In this document: piece after piece, positions 1-7,625 of the stretch | Position numbering within the stretch: the stretch's first letter is position 1 | How the letters are laid out: the number at the start of each line of letters is the position of its first letter | Source: Actinomadura macrotermitis | GTDB taxonomy: Bacteria > Actinomycetota > Actinomycetes > Streptosporangiales > Streptosporangiaceae | DNA: 64,000 nucleotides | Assembly (NCBI RefSeq): GCF_009604375.1 | Contig: NZ_WEGH01000001.1 | Span: 620,001 to 684,000 of the forward strand | Direction: 5' to 3' | Position numbers and translations under genes: made by a program | The notes under the pieces: generated by a model | Database searches by the model: none | What the model saw: the letters and a program-made list of their open reading frames with translations, nothing else | What the model was told of the DNA's origin: nothing

Positions 1-44
1 CCTTCCGTAGCCTGCGGAAGCCAAGAGCGCCCCAAGGAGGCTGG

Positions 45-1469
45 ATGTTCAGCAGCGCCGACGAGGTCCTGAGCTACATCAGGGACGAGGATGTCCGGTT
101 CGTGGACTGCCGGTTCGTGGACCTGCCCGGCAAGATGCAGCACTTCACGTTCCCGGTGGAGAGCTTCGGCGAAAGCGTCTTCAGCGAGGGCCTGATGTTC
201 GACGGCTCCTCCGTCCGCGGATTCCAGGAGATCCACGAGTCGGACATGCTGCTGCTGCCGGACCCGTCCACCGCGGTGGTCGACCCGTTCCGCCAGCACA
301 AGACGCTGAACCTCAACTTCTTCGTGCACGACCCGCTGACGGGCGAGCCCTACAGCCGCGACCCCCGCAACGTCGCCAAGAAGGCCCAGGACTACCTGCG
401 CGGCACCGGCATCGCCGACACCGTCTACGTCGGCCCCGAGGCCGAGTTCTACATCTTCGACGACGTGCGCTTCGAGACCAAGCAGAACGCCGGCTACTAC
501 TACCTCGACTCGATCGAGGGCGCCTGGAACACCGGCCGTGAAGAGCCCGGCGGCAACCTCGGCGCCAAGCCCCCCTACAAGGGCGGCTACTTCCCCGTCC
601 CGCCGATGGACCACTACACCGACCTGCGCTCGGAGATGGTGGCCCAGCTGCTGGACGTCGGCATCCACGTGGAGATGCAGCACCACGAGGTCGGCACGGC
701 CGGCCAGGCCGAGATCGACTTCCGCTTCGACACGCTGCTGAAGACCGCCGACCAGCTGATGCTGTACAAGTACGTCGTCAAGAACGTGGCGCGCGCGGCG
801 GGCAAGACCGTCACCTTCATGCCGAAGCCCATCTTCGGCGACAACGGCTCGGGCATGCACGTCCACCAGTCGCTGTGGAAGGACGGCTCGCCGCTGTTCT
901 ACGACGAGGTCGGCTACGCGGGCCTGTCGGACAACGCCCGCTACTACATCGGCGGCCTGCTGAAGCACGCCCCGTCGCTGCTGGCCTTCACCAACCCGAC
1001 GGTGAACTCCTACCACCGCCTGGTGCCCGGCTACGAGGCCCCGGTCAACCTGGTCTACTCCCAGCGCAACCGGTCGGCGTGCATCCGCATCCCGATCACC
1101 GGCTCCAACCCCAAGGCCAAGCGGGTCGAGTTCCGCGTGCCGGACCCGTCCTGCAACCCCTACCTCGCCTTCTCGGCGATGCTGATGGCGGGCCTGGACG
1201 GCATCAAGAACAAGATCGAGCCCGCCGAGCCGGTCGACAAGGACCTCTACGAGCTCCCGCCGGAGGAGGCCCGCGCCATCCCGCAGGTGCCCGGCTCGCT
1301 CGACGCGGTCCTGGACGCCCTGGAGGCCGACCACGACTACCTCCTCGAGGGCGGCGTCTTCACGCCGGACCTCATCGAGACGTGGATCTCCATGAAGCGC
1401 GAGTTCGAGATCGACCCGATCCGCCTCCGCCCGCACCCCCACGAGTTCGAGCTGTACTACGACATCTGA
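45..1469 (+). CDS. glnA: Glutamine synthetase, type I (GSI-beta, adenylylatable)
   Basis: This enzyme makes glutamine from glutamate, ammonia and ATP in the cytoplasm, as a dodecamer. The 474 residues match the usual GSI-beta length. Visible signatures are the N-terminal beta-grasp region, [10 protein letters not shown] (metal ligand), [26 protein letters not shown] (ATP/ammonium pocket) and NRSACIRIP (glutamate site). The adenylylation loop DLYELPPEE carries Tyr402, the residue modified by GlnE, which is encoded at 13.4-16.5 kb. The ATG is preceded by AAGGAGG four bases upstream. A strong hairpin terminator follows directly, so the gene is probably monocistronic. Its promoter lies outside the window. 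Identification is secure. Confidence 0.98.
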   Translation: MFSSADEVLSYIRDEDVRFVDCRFVDLPGKMQHFTFPVESFGESVFSEGLMFDGSSVRGFQEIHESDMLLLPDPSTAVVDPFRQHKTLNLNFFVHDPLTGEPYSRDPRNVAKKAQDYLRGTGIADTVYVGPEAEFYIFDDVRFETKQNAGYYYLDSIEGAWNTGREEPGGNLGAKPPYKGGYFPVPPMDHYTDLRSEMVAQLLDVGIHVEMQHHEVGTAGQAEIDFRFDTLLKTADQLMLYKYVVKNVARAAGKTVTFMPKPIFGDNGSGMHVHQSLWKDGSPLFYDEVGYAGLSDNARYYIGGLLKHAPSLLAFTNPTVNSYHRLVPGYEAPVNLVYSQRNRSACIRIPITGSNPKAKRVEFRVPDPSCNPYLAFSAMLMAGLDGIKNKIEPAEPVDKDLYELPPEEARAIPQVPGSLDAVLDALEADHDYLLEGGVFTPDLIETWISMKREFEIDPIRLRPHPHEFELYYDI

Positions 1470-2019
1470 TGCGTCACCGAAGGGGCGTGCCGACCTCGGC
1501 ACGCCCCTTCGGCGTCCCACCACAAAATCGCCGGGTCCTCCAGCACCGCAGCGACCTCCCCCGCCGCGCACACCGGTTCGTCGCAAGGCGCCAACGCAAC
1601 ACCGACCGCCCAGAACCAAGGCACCCCGTCGATCTCGCCGACGACAACCTCGTAGCCGACCCCCGGCGTCTCCGCCCGCCACACCCTGAGCCGCGCCACC
1701 TCTTCGGTGATCAGCCGAGAAGGACACCCGAGCGCGCCGGCCAGCCGGACAAGGTGGTTGATCGGCGTCACCGCCCCCTCCCGCAGGACGCGGCGGCACG
1801 GACTGCGGGTACGGTGCCGCGCCGCCGCGCCGTCTGAGCGCCGCGCGGCGCCGATCTCCCGCCATGCGCCCACGCCCAGGCCAGAGGACGCGCGGCCTCC
1901 CGGTCTTGCAGCGCGGGCTCCGGCGCGAACGGCCCCCGCCACTGCGTCCAGGCCGGCCAGTGGACGGGCAGCCGTACGACGTGCCAGGTAGGCGTACGTC
2001 GACGCATGGTCACGTTCAT
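1457..2019 (-). pseudogene. Frame-disrupted remnant of a hypothetical gene
   Basis: Two adjacent reading frames on this strand each look protein-like for only part of their length. The first starts at an ATG at 2019 that overlaps the stop of the preceding small gene (ATGA). It reads MNVTMRRRTPTWHVVRLPVH and stops at 1768. The second carries a convincing C-terminal part from about 1789 down, with LVRLAGALGCPSR, EVARLRVWRAE, YEVVVGEIDGVPWFWAVG and DPAILWWD. It then runs through the glnA terminator into the end of glnA. The simplest reading is one ancestral third gene of the XRE operon with a frameshift near 1790-1880 and a lost stop. A sequencing error is possible. No function is recognised. 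Confidence 0.45.
1477..1512. terminator. Terminator hairpin after glnA
   Basis: A perfect 17-bp inverted repeat (CCGAAGGGGCGTGCCGA, two bases, then its complement) starts eight bases after the glnA stop. There is no clear U-tract, which is normal in high-GC actinomycetes. Confidence 0.85.
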
Positions 2020-2267
2020 CGCCCCTGCTCCACTTCGTGCAGCTCTTGGAGCTGCTCGCGCAGGAGGGCAGCGGTGTCGGTGACGATCTCGGACACGACA
2101 TGTGGGCCGGTGCGCAGCGCCCACCATCGGCCCCGGTCACTGATCAGGAACGACCAGCCAGAGAACTCGCGGCGGAGGAGGCTCAGCTCCTCGGCCGCAT
2201 CGCGTGCCTGCTTCATGACGCACAGGATCGCCGCGCGCACTTTCCGTAGTGCACCAAGATGGTGCAC
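2016..2267 (-). CDS. Small hypothetical protein downstream of an XRE regulator
   Basis: This 83-residue protein contains an acidic, helical stretch (QARDAAEELSLLRREF) followed by FSGWSFLISDRGRWWALR and a helical C-terminus. The start is GTG at 2267, with AAGGA five bases upstream. It lies 30 bases after the XRE gene on the same strand, and its stop overlaps the ATG of the following remnant, so the three form one operon. No family is recognised. Small unknown proteins often accompany XRE regulators in actinomycetes, but its role here is inferred only from that context. Confidence 0.6.
   Translation of the reverse strand: MHHLGALRKVRAAILCVMKQARDAAEELSLLRREFSGWSFLISDRGRWWALRTGPHVVSEIVTDTAALLREQLQELHEVEQGR
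2249..2267. repeat. Inverted repeat covering a start codon
   Basis: GTGCACC, five bases (AAGAT), then GGTGCAC form a perfect 7-bp inverted repeat that includes the GTG start of the small gene. It could be an operator or an RNA hairpin that limits translation. Confidence 0.5.
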
Positions 2268-2297
2268 CGCATTCCTTGCCGAAGAGCGAGCGCGGCG

Positions 2298-3482
2298 CTA
2301 TGCGCTCATGCGGTGGTGGAGCCTGCGTAGCGGCTCCGGCAAGGTCCGGCGCGCATCGACCAGATGCGCCACGACGGACCGCGCCGTGGGGTGGAAGTGC
2401 GTCATCTGCGGGGCGGTCCGTTCGGCGCCCGCCAGCCGCTTGAGAGCCCGCTCGTGGGCGCCCGTCTCCAGCAGCGCGCGGGCCATGTCGATCTCGTGGT
2501 GCGCACTCCGCTCCGGCGGCAGGGACGCCAGCGTGCGCTCACCGATCCCCGCGTCGCGGCGGGCCGCCTCGTCCATGTCACCGAGCTCGACCGCGACGGC
2601 CGCGCCGTGCACCGCCGCGTTCGGCATCGTGACCTGGAGGCCGTGCACGTCCGGCACCGGGCCGGCCGCGCGCAGGCGCTCGGTCGCGCTGCCGTGGTAG
2701 TCCCACGCCCGCGACGCGTCGGCGGCACGGGCCGCGATGATCGCCGACCGCAGCTCGACCGCGCCGGCCAGCTCGACGGCGTCCGGACGGGCCGGGTCCA
2801 CCGTGGCCGCCGCCCGGTCCAGCAGGGTCAGGGCGGCCGCCGACTGGTCCATCGCGGTGAGAATGAGCACCCTGGCCAGGGTCACCAGCACCATTGGATG
2901 TGGGTCCTGGGCCCGGCGCGCGGCGTCGGCCGCGCGCTCGAGCAGGGCCAGGGCGTCACCTCCGTAGCCGAGGCGGCGGGCGAACGAGGTCGCGTCACGG
3001 TAGGCGCGTGACAGCAGCGCCCAGGTCCGGGCGTCATCGAGTTCGGCGGCCCAGTACGTCAGCTCTTCCAGAACGGCGGGCAACCGCGCGCCGAGTTTGG
3101 TGAGCTGCGCCTGATGGATCAGATGCCGGGCCGTGGCGACCTCGGCGGCGAGCTCGTCCAGCGAGCGCGGCGGGCCGTCCGGCTCCAGCCCGACTCCGGC
3201 GGTCGCCATGATCCGGCGCAGCTCGGGGATGGCGGCGTGCACCTGGTCGTCCTGACCGGCGAGGTGGTAGGGCTGGCCGAACAGCTCGGCCGGGTCGACG
3301 CCGAGCGCCCGCGCGGCCGCGGCCACGAAGGAGGGCGTGGCGGCCTTCTTGCCGCCCTCGACCTGGGCGATGTGGCCGCGGCTGTAGACTGTGGCCTGCG
3401 CGAGGCCCTGCTGAGTGAGGCCGCGCCGCTTCCGTGCGCGAGCGAGCCGCATGCCGACGGTTTCGGGGGGAGCCTCAGACAT
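2298..3482 (-). CDS. XRE-family HTH regulator with TPR-like C-terminal region
   Basis: This 394-residue DNA-binding regulator has an N-terminal XRE helix-turn-helix at about residues 10-65 (GMRLARARKRRGLTQQGLAQ, YSRGHIAQVEGGKK, FVAAAARALGVDPAELFG). The long alpha-helical remainder, with DDARTWALLSRAYRDA, ALALLERAADAARRA and DEAARRDAGIGERTL, resembles the tetratricopeptide sensor domains of actinobacterial XRE proteins. The ATG is preceded by AAGGTG eight bases upstream. It is the first gene of a short operon with the 83-residue protein and the disrupted remnant. Its ligand and targets are unknown. Confidence 0.85.
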   Translation of the reverse strand: MSEAPPETVGMRLARARKRRGLTQQGLAQATVYSRGHIAQVEGGKKAATPSFVAAAARALGVDPAELFGQPYHLAGQDDQVHAAIPELRRIMATAGVGLEPDGPPRSLDELAAEVATARHLIHQAQLTKLGARLPAVLEELTYWAAELDDARTWALLSRAYRDATSFARRLGYGGDALALLERAADAARRAQDPHPMVLVTLARVLILTAMDQSAAALTLLDRAAATVDPARPDAVELAGAVELRSAIIAARAADASRAWDYHGSATERLRAAGPVPDVHGLQVTMPNAAVHGAAVAVELGDMDEAARRDAGIGERTLASLPPERSAHHEIDMARALLETGAHERALKRLAGAERTAPQMTHFHPTARSVVAHLVDARRTLPEPLRRLHHRMSA

Positions 3483-3769
3483 AGGTCTCGCACCTTCCTG
3501 AGTGGTCGCCCCCTCAGGCTACGGTGCGGGGCCTTCCACCGTCAGGGGCAGAGCGGCTCCAGCGCAACCAGCGTGCATTTCCCCAGCGCATCCGGCGCCG
3601 GCCTGACAAGGCGACGTATCGACATCTCCCGCACTGGCTGGATCATCCCGACATCGCCGGGTTGAGCGAGGCGCTGCACTGACAGGGCGGCGGGCCGAAC
3701 CGCCCGGATTCGCCGGTGGTTCAGACGATCTTGGTTGCTGAGCCGGGGCGCGGGCTGGAGGATGGCCCG

Positions 3770-4144
3770 ATGGAGCTGAAGCCTGTGGCCCTTTATCGGG
3801 AGATGTACGGCGGGGAGCGGGAGGATCTGCCCTCGATCCACAACGCGAGCGGCCGCATCGTCGAGCCGGATCGGGCGCAGATCCTGGAGTACATGCGCAC
3901 GGCCAAGTCCGGGCTCGACGTGATGGAGGCGGTGCCGGACCTCTTCACGCCGGGCGAGCACGTCAACACCTCCCTCCAGACCGACGGCACCTGGATCTGG
4001 CGCGTCGACAGCGTCCGGTATGCGACGATCCGGCCCCTGGTGCTGCCCGCCTTGTTCATCGAGGACGTCCGGGCCCGCGGCTACGTGCCGCCGGCACCCG
4101 AGTGGACCGAGGAGTTGTCGGCCGCCGTCCAGCGCTGGTGGTGA
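3770..4144 (+). CDS. Conserved actinomycete hypothetical protein
   Basis: This 124-residue protein begins MELKPVALYREMYGG and continues LPSIHNASGRI, ILEYMRTAKSGLDVMEAVPDL and DGTWIWRVDSVRYATIRPLV. The pattern belongs to a family of small proteins common in streptomycetes and relatives, whose function is not known to me. The ATG at 3770 has GGAGGA seven bases upstream. The frame is open for 18 more codons but has no ribosome site there. There is no signal peptide or membrane segment. It stands alone between two intergenic stretches of about 300 bases. Confidence 0.7.
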   Translation: MELKPVALYREMYGGEREDLPSIHNASGRIVEPDRAQILEYMRTAKSGLDVMEAVPDLFTPGEHVNTSLQTDGTWIWRVDSVRYATIRPLVLPALFIEDVRARGYVPPAPEWTEELSAAVQRWW

Positions 4145-4430
4145 CCTCAGCAGCTCGTCGTCCCGGCGGCGTGGAGCGGCGTCACCCATCGCGTGGTGAG
4201 ACCGTCCCGCTGTTCCAGAGCCGTCCAAGGAGACCGACCGCGACCTCGTCGATTAGATCCGCACCTCTCCTCCGAGAGCCACTGCACGGCGGCGCTCAGC
4301 GCCGACGAACGTCCCTCACCACGAAGAACGGCTCTCGATGCCAGTGCCACGACGCTCTGTGCGTGGCGGTCCGCACCGTCGCCGCTCCGGCATTCCAGGC
4401 CTGATCGCGAGCTCCCGAACGGAGGCCCAC
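4145..4430. other. Intergenic stretch without recognisable gene
   Basis: No reading frame here has convincing protein character, and I see no hairpin or repeat of note. The frame of the next gene stays open through it, but the translated residues are arginine/serine-rich and low in sense. Confidence 0.5.
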
Positions 4431-4475
4431 ATGCGGTGGATCAGCATGCAGAGCCGCACTATTTTGGGCGCGTGA
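4431..4475 (+). CDS. 14-codon leader ORF translationally coupled to the LRV gene
   Basis: ATG at 4431 follows GGAGG with five bases between. The reading frame encodes MRWISMQSRTILGA. Its TGA stop (4473-4475) overlaps the GTG start (4472-4474) of the next gene as GTGA. The downstream GTG has no ribosome site of its own, so ribosomes finishing the leader probably reinitiate there. The peptide contains no run of one amino acid that would suggest classic attenuation. Confidence 0.5.
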   Translation: MRWISMQSRTILGA

Positions 4476-5833
4476 CGAGCCTCGATCATCCGCAGTTGTC
4501 CGGGCTGGGGCGCAATCCGGCGGCTCCTGAAGACGTCCTGATCCGTCTGACCGCGCACGAGGCCGGCAGGCACGGGGTGACGCAGCGTCGCGGGCGGTTC
4601 TCCGATGCCGTCGCCGAGGCCCTCTTGACGCACGGAGGCGGTGATTCGGCGGTGTCTCTTCACGGCGACCGGATTTCTCCCGCGATGCGGCAGAGGATCG
4701 CCGAGCATCCCGATCCTGCGGTCCGTAGCGCCCATGGGGATTTCATCCGCCACATGGTGGACCGCGAAGTGGAGATCGGCATAGACCTTCTAGAGGGTCT
4801 CTATGGCCGCCCCCGAGCGTCGCTGGCCGGCGCGTCGGATCCGAAACTGCGGGCCGCGATCGCGCGTGCCTGGCACGACAGGCCGATGGCCGTGCAAGAG
4901 GGGTTGCTCGCCGACCCCGATCCGCGGGTCCGTGCAGCCGCCACTTTGCAAAAGCAGCCGGGTGTTCCTCCGGAATGGGCGGACCGATGTCTTGCCGACC
5001 CGGCTACGCAAATCAATGTGGCGCGCTACCTGCCATTGACGATGGGCCAGTTCACCGCGCTCATGGAGATCGAGAAAGCAGAGGTCAAGCAAGCAGTCGC
5101 CTACAACCCGCATCTGTCCGCTGCGATGGTCGCCCGGCTCCTGGACATCGACGACCCGCTCGTGCGTGTCGCGGTGGCGCAGAGCCGCCATGTCGACGAC
5201 GAGACCAGAAACCGACTGTATGCGCTGGTGGAAGCCGAGCATGCCGAGGGCAGCTTCGCGGCCAAAGTGGCGCTGCATTGGTATTTCGGCGAGCCGCTCT
5301 GGCTGTGTGAATTGCCGCTTGATGAGCGGATGGCCTACCTGGACTGCCCGCATGCGGTGTTCCGGCGTGTTCTGGCCTCCTGCTCGGACCTCCCTGAGGA
5401 AGCCTGGAGGCGGCTCGACAACGACCCGGTCGTCTCGGTTCGTCGAGCCGCCGCACGCCGCCCGGACACACCGCCGGAAGTCCTGGAACGGCTGGTACGT
5501 GACCATGGTGACGTCGTCAACATCGCGCCGGGCCTGGTCGAGCACCCTAACTTTCCCCGGCACAGGCTGCGCACCTTCATCGACGAACCGAACCCTCGTG
5601 TGCGGTACAGCGCCCTGGCCGATCCCGAACTTCCGGTGGCGGCCCTTCAGCGACTGGCCGCCGATGCGGAAGACTCCGTGCGCCGTGGGGCCGCCAGACA
5701 TCCCAACATCACCGATGCGCTGTTGGAGCAACTGCTATCGGACCCCGATCCCAACGTCGTCGATGATGCCGCTGCCAATCCCGTGCTGCATCCGACCTGG
5801 ATGTACCGCATCCTCAACGACGCCGACCTATGA
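4472..5833 (+). CDS. HEAT/LRV-repeat protein
   Basis: This 453-residue protein is built from degenerate helical repeats of about 20-25 residues. Characteristic turns are HPDPAVRSAHGD, DPDPRVRAAATL, DDPLVRVAVAQS, DPVVSVRRAAARRPDTPPEV, EPNPRVRYSALADPEL and DPDPNVVDDAAANP. They resemble leucine-rich-repeat-variant or HEAT proteins, which usually are protein-binding scaffolds. No catalytic motif, signal peptide or membrane helix is visible. GTG 4472 was chosen because protein-like sequence begins there (VTSLDHPQLSGLG) and because it overlaps the stop of a short upstream ORF with a good ribosome site. Codon use is slightly less GC-biased than in neighbouring genes. Confidence 0.75.
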   Translation: MTSLDHPQLSGLGRNPAAPEDVLIRLTAHEAGRHGVTQRRGRFSDAVAEALLTHGGGDSAVSLHGDRISPAMRQRIAEHPDPAVRSAHGDFIRHMVDREVEIGIDLLEGLYGRPRASLAGASDPKLRAAIARAWHDRPMAVQEGLLADPDPRVRAAATLQKQPGVPPEWADRCLADPATQINVARYLPLTMGQFTALMEIEKAEVKQAVAYNPHLSAAMVARLLDIDDPLVRVAVAQSRHVDDETRNRLYALVEAEHAEGSFAAKVALHWYFGEPLWLCELPLDERMAYLDCPHAVFRRVLASCSDLPEEAWRRLDNDPVVSVRRAAARRPDTPPEVLERLVRDHGDVVNIAPGLVEHPNFPRHRLRTFIDEPNPRVRYSALADPELPVAALQRLAADAEDSVRRGAARHPNITDALLEQLLSDPDPNVVDDAAANPVLHPTWMYRILNDADL

Positions 5834-5880
5834 AGTCCGGCCTGCCGGTGGCGGGCACGCCTGGGGCGAGTTCGTTCTTC

Positions 5881-6255
5881 TCAGCCGAGGATGAGGTCGG
5901 CGGTGAGTTCTTCGCCGGGGTGCAGGACCAGGTTCGTGGCGTGGGCGGTGCCCTGGGCGCAGCGGGCGGTGAGGGTGTAGGTCGCCGACGGCAGCGGCCA
6001 GCGGTAGTGGCCTTCCGCGTTGGTCACGGCGGCCAGTTCGGGGAGGGCCGGGGCCGGGTGGGACGTCGCCTCGGGCAGGACGGGGCAGTCCGGCACGGGG
6101 GTGCCGGCGGCGGTCAGGACGCGGCCGGAGATCGCGCCCGCCGGGCGGGGCTCCGCCGGGTCGGGCGGGTCGTCGTTCGAGCGCGGGGTGTCGGGGCCGG
6201 TCGTGCAGAGGGCCGTCAGGGCGACGGCTGCGAGCAGGCATCCGGTTCGTCGCAT
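5881..6255 (-). CDS. Secreted protein with carboxypeptidase-regulatory-like domain
   Basis: This 124-residue protein has an N-terminal hydrophobic signal segment (CLLAAVALTALCTTG). The Cys is not in a proper lipobox, so it is probably secreted rather than lipid-anchored. The rest, with GAISGRVLTAAGTPVPDCPV, NAEGHYRWPLPSATYTLTAR and LVLHPGEELTADLILG, is the beta-sandwich pattern of carboxypeptidase-regulatory-like or Cna-B type domains. These are structural or binding domains without catalysis. It lies 74 bases downstream of the protease on the same strand, with a hairpin between them. Confidence 0.7.
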   Translation of the reverse strand: MRRTGCLLAAVALTALCTTGPDTPRSNDDPPDPAEPRPAGAISGRVLTAAGTPVPDCPVLPEATSHPAPALPELAAVTNAEGHYRWPLPSATYTLTARCAQGTAHATNLVLHPGEELTADLILG

Positions 6256-6277
6256 GGCTTCCGCTCCGGAGATGGGG

Positions 6278-6315
6278 CCGCGCCCCCGGCGGGAGGGATG
6301 GAGCCGGGGGCGCGG
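6278..6315. terminator. Hairpin between protease and small secreted protein
   Basis: A perfect 13-bp stem (CCGCGCCCCCGGC and complement) with a 12-base loop lies just after the protease stop on the minus strand. It probably terminates or attenuates transcription into the next gene. Confidence 0.65.
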
Positions 6316-6329
6316 TGTCCTTCAGTCCG

Positions 6330-7319
6330 TCATGCCTTCCAGGTGTTGTAGTTGTTGAACGCGGCCTCGGTGATGCGGGTGCCCCGGTTGTAGGACGAGC
6401 CGCCGTACAGGCCGTAGGTGTGGACGGCGATGGCGCAGTACGCGCCGCAGCCGGGGATGCGCACCGCCGAGCCGCTCTGCCCGTGGTAGGTGTCGATCGA
6501 ATAGAACAGCTGGCGGGTCGCCGAGGACGCGATCGGGCCCGACATCTGCCACATGGTGTTGCTCGGCTTGTCGCCCGGGTAGCCGGTGATGTTGACCTGG
6601 GTGCCGTCGTAGGACGCGGTCTGCCACTGCAGGCCGAACCAGCCGACGGTGTTGCCGACGGTGCAGTTCAGCTTGATCGCGCCGTAGTCGTACTCGGGGT
6701 TCTGGCTGCTGGTCCAGCCGCTGACCGAGTAGACGTTGGTCCAGCCGCACGACCCGTACGGCGTGGAGGTGCCGTTGCGGCCGGGCCAGAACACGAAGTT
6801 GCTGCTCCAGCCGTGCACGTTGGCCGCGTTGTCGTGGAAGTAGACGCAGTGGCCCGCGGTGGCGACGGTGTTGTCGTCGTACAGGAACGCGGTACAGCCG
6901 TAGGTGCCGCCGTTCGGGGCGGTGAAGGTGAGCTTGCCCGCGACGCGGTTCGGGTAGCTGGCGGTATCGGTGATCTGGGTGCGGCCGTCAGCGCCGATGA
7001 CGTCCTTGGCCTTCAGATCGCCGCCGAGCATCTTGACGTTCTTGGGGAACTTGCGGGTGAAGCTGACCCCCTTGGCGTCGGCGATGCGGCCGCTGCCCTT
7101 GGCGCCGGCCAGCGACGTCTTGGCGGTGCGGGCCGCTGCGGCCCCGACCGTGGTCTTACCGCTGGCCGAGCGGGCGACCGGGGTGTTCGGGGCGGGTGCG
7201 GCGGCCGCGCCGGCCGTGGGGGCCGCGAGGACGGCCGCGCCGAGCGAGAGCGTCGCGGCGGCCGTCAGGACGGTCCGGCCCCAGCGTCGCGCGGCGTTGT
7301 CGAAGAGAGTGCTGTTCAC
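6330..7319 (-). CDS. Secreted trypsin-fold serine protease
   Basis: This 329-residue extracellular endopeptidase starts with a twin-hydrophobic signal region (TVLTAAATLSLGAAVLAAP). A propeptide of about 80 residues follows, and then the S1 catalytic domain. The catalytic triad is visible: His157 in TAGHC, Asp211 in YDYGAI and Ser282 in HGQSGSAV. The order and spacing resemble the glutamyl-endopeptidase/V8 (S1B) branch more than classical trypsin, and GQSGSA replaces GDSGG. Paired cysteines flank the histidine loop. The start is GTG at 7319, with GGAAAGG about ten bases upstream. Substrate specificity cannot be told from sequence. Confidence 0.88.
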   Translation of the reverse strand: MNSTLFDNAARRWGRTVLTAAATLSLGAAVLAAPTAGAAAAPAPNTPVARSASGKTTVGAAAARTAKTSLAGAKGSGRIADAKGVSFTRKFPKNVKMLGGDLKAKDVIGADGRTQITDTASYPNRVAGKLTFTAPNGGTYGCTAFLYDDNTVATAGHCVYFHDNAANVHGWSSNFVFWPGRNGTSTPYGSCGWTNVYSVSGWTSSQNPEYDYGAIKLNCTVGNTVGWFGLQWQTASYDGTQVNITGYPGDKPSNTMWQMSGPIASSATRQLFYSIDTYHGQSGSAVRIPGCGAYCAIAVHTYGLYGGSSYNRGTRITEAAFNNYNTWKA

Positions 7320-7625
7320 GCAGAATTCGCCTTTCCTGGTGCGGCCTTTAAGGCCACGAAGGGGGGTTTCCGGGATTGGCGTTCCCGGCGACTTTTCGTC
7401 GCCCTATTTATGGCAGCTCACTTCGAAGGAGACCATGGCCGTGTCCTGATGCGGCCGGGGCCGGGAGTTCGGCGAAAGAATGGTGAGCAGGGAGGTGACC
7501 GGCACTGAACAGCCCGGAAAGGCGCGTCGTGTGAGGTGCCCCACCCTTCTCTCTGGGGGAAATGGACAGCGGTGAGCATCCGGTGGGCAGGAAATGAGCA
7601 TTGACAGGGGCCGCTTTTTGGGCCG
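7320..7625. other. Intergenic stretch upstream of the protease
   Basis: No gene is seen. It includes an AT-richer segment around 7405-7412 (minus-strand ATAAATAGG) that could be the protease promoter. Next to it is a short perfect inverted repeat at 7387-7403 (GGCGAC, five bases, GTCGCC). Confidence 0.4.

Noticed and set aside
7601-7606. TTGACA that could be a -35 box
   Set aside because: No fitting -10 element or gene lies downstream; it points into the end of the STAND ATPase gene.
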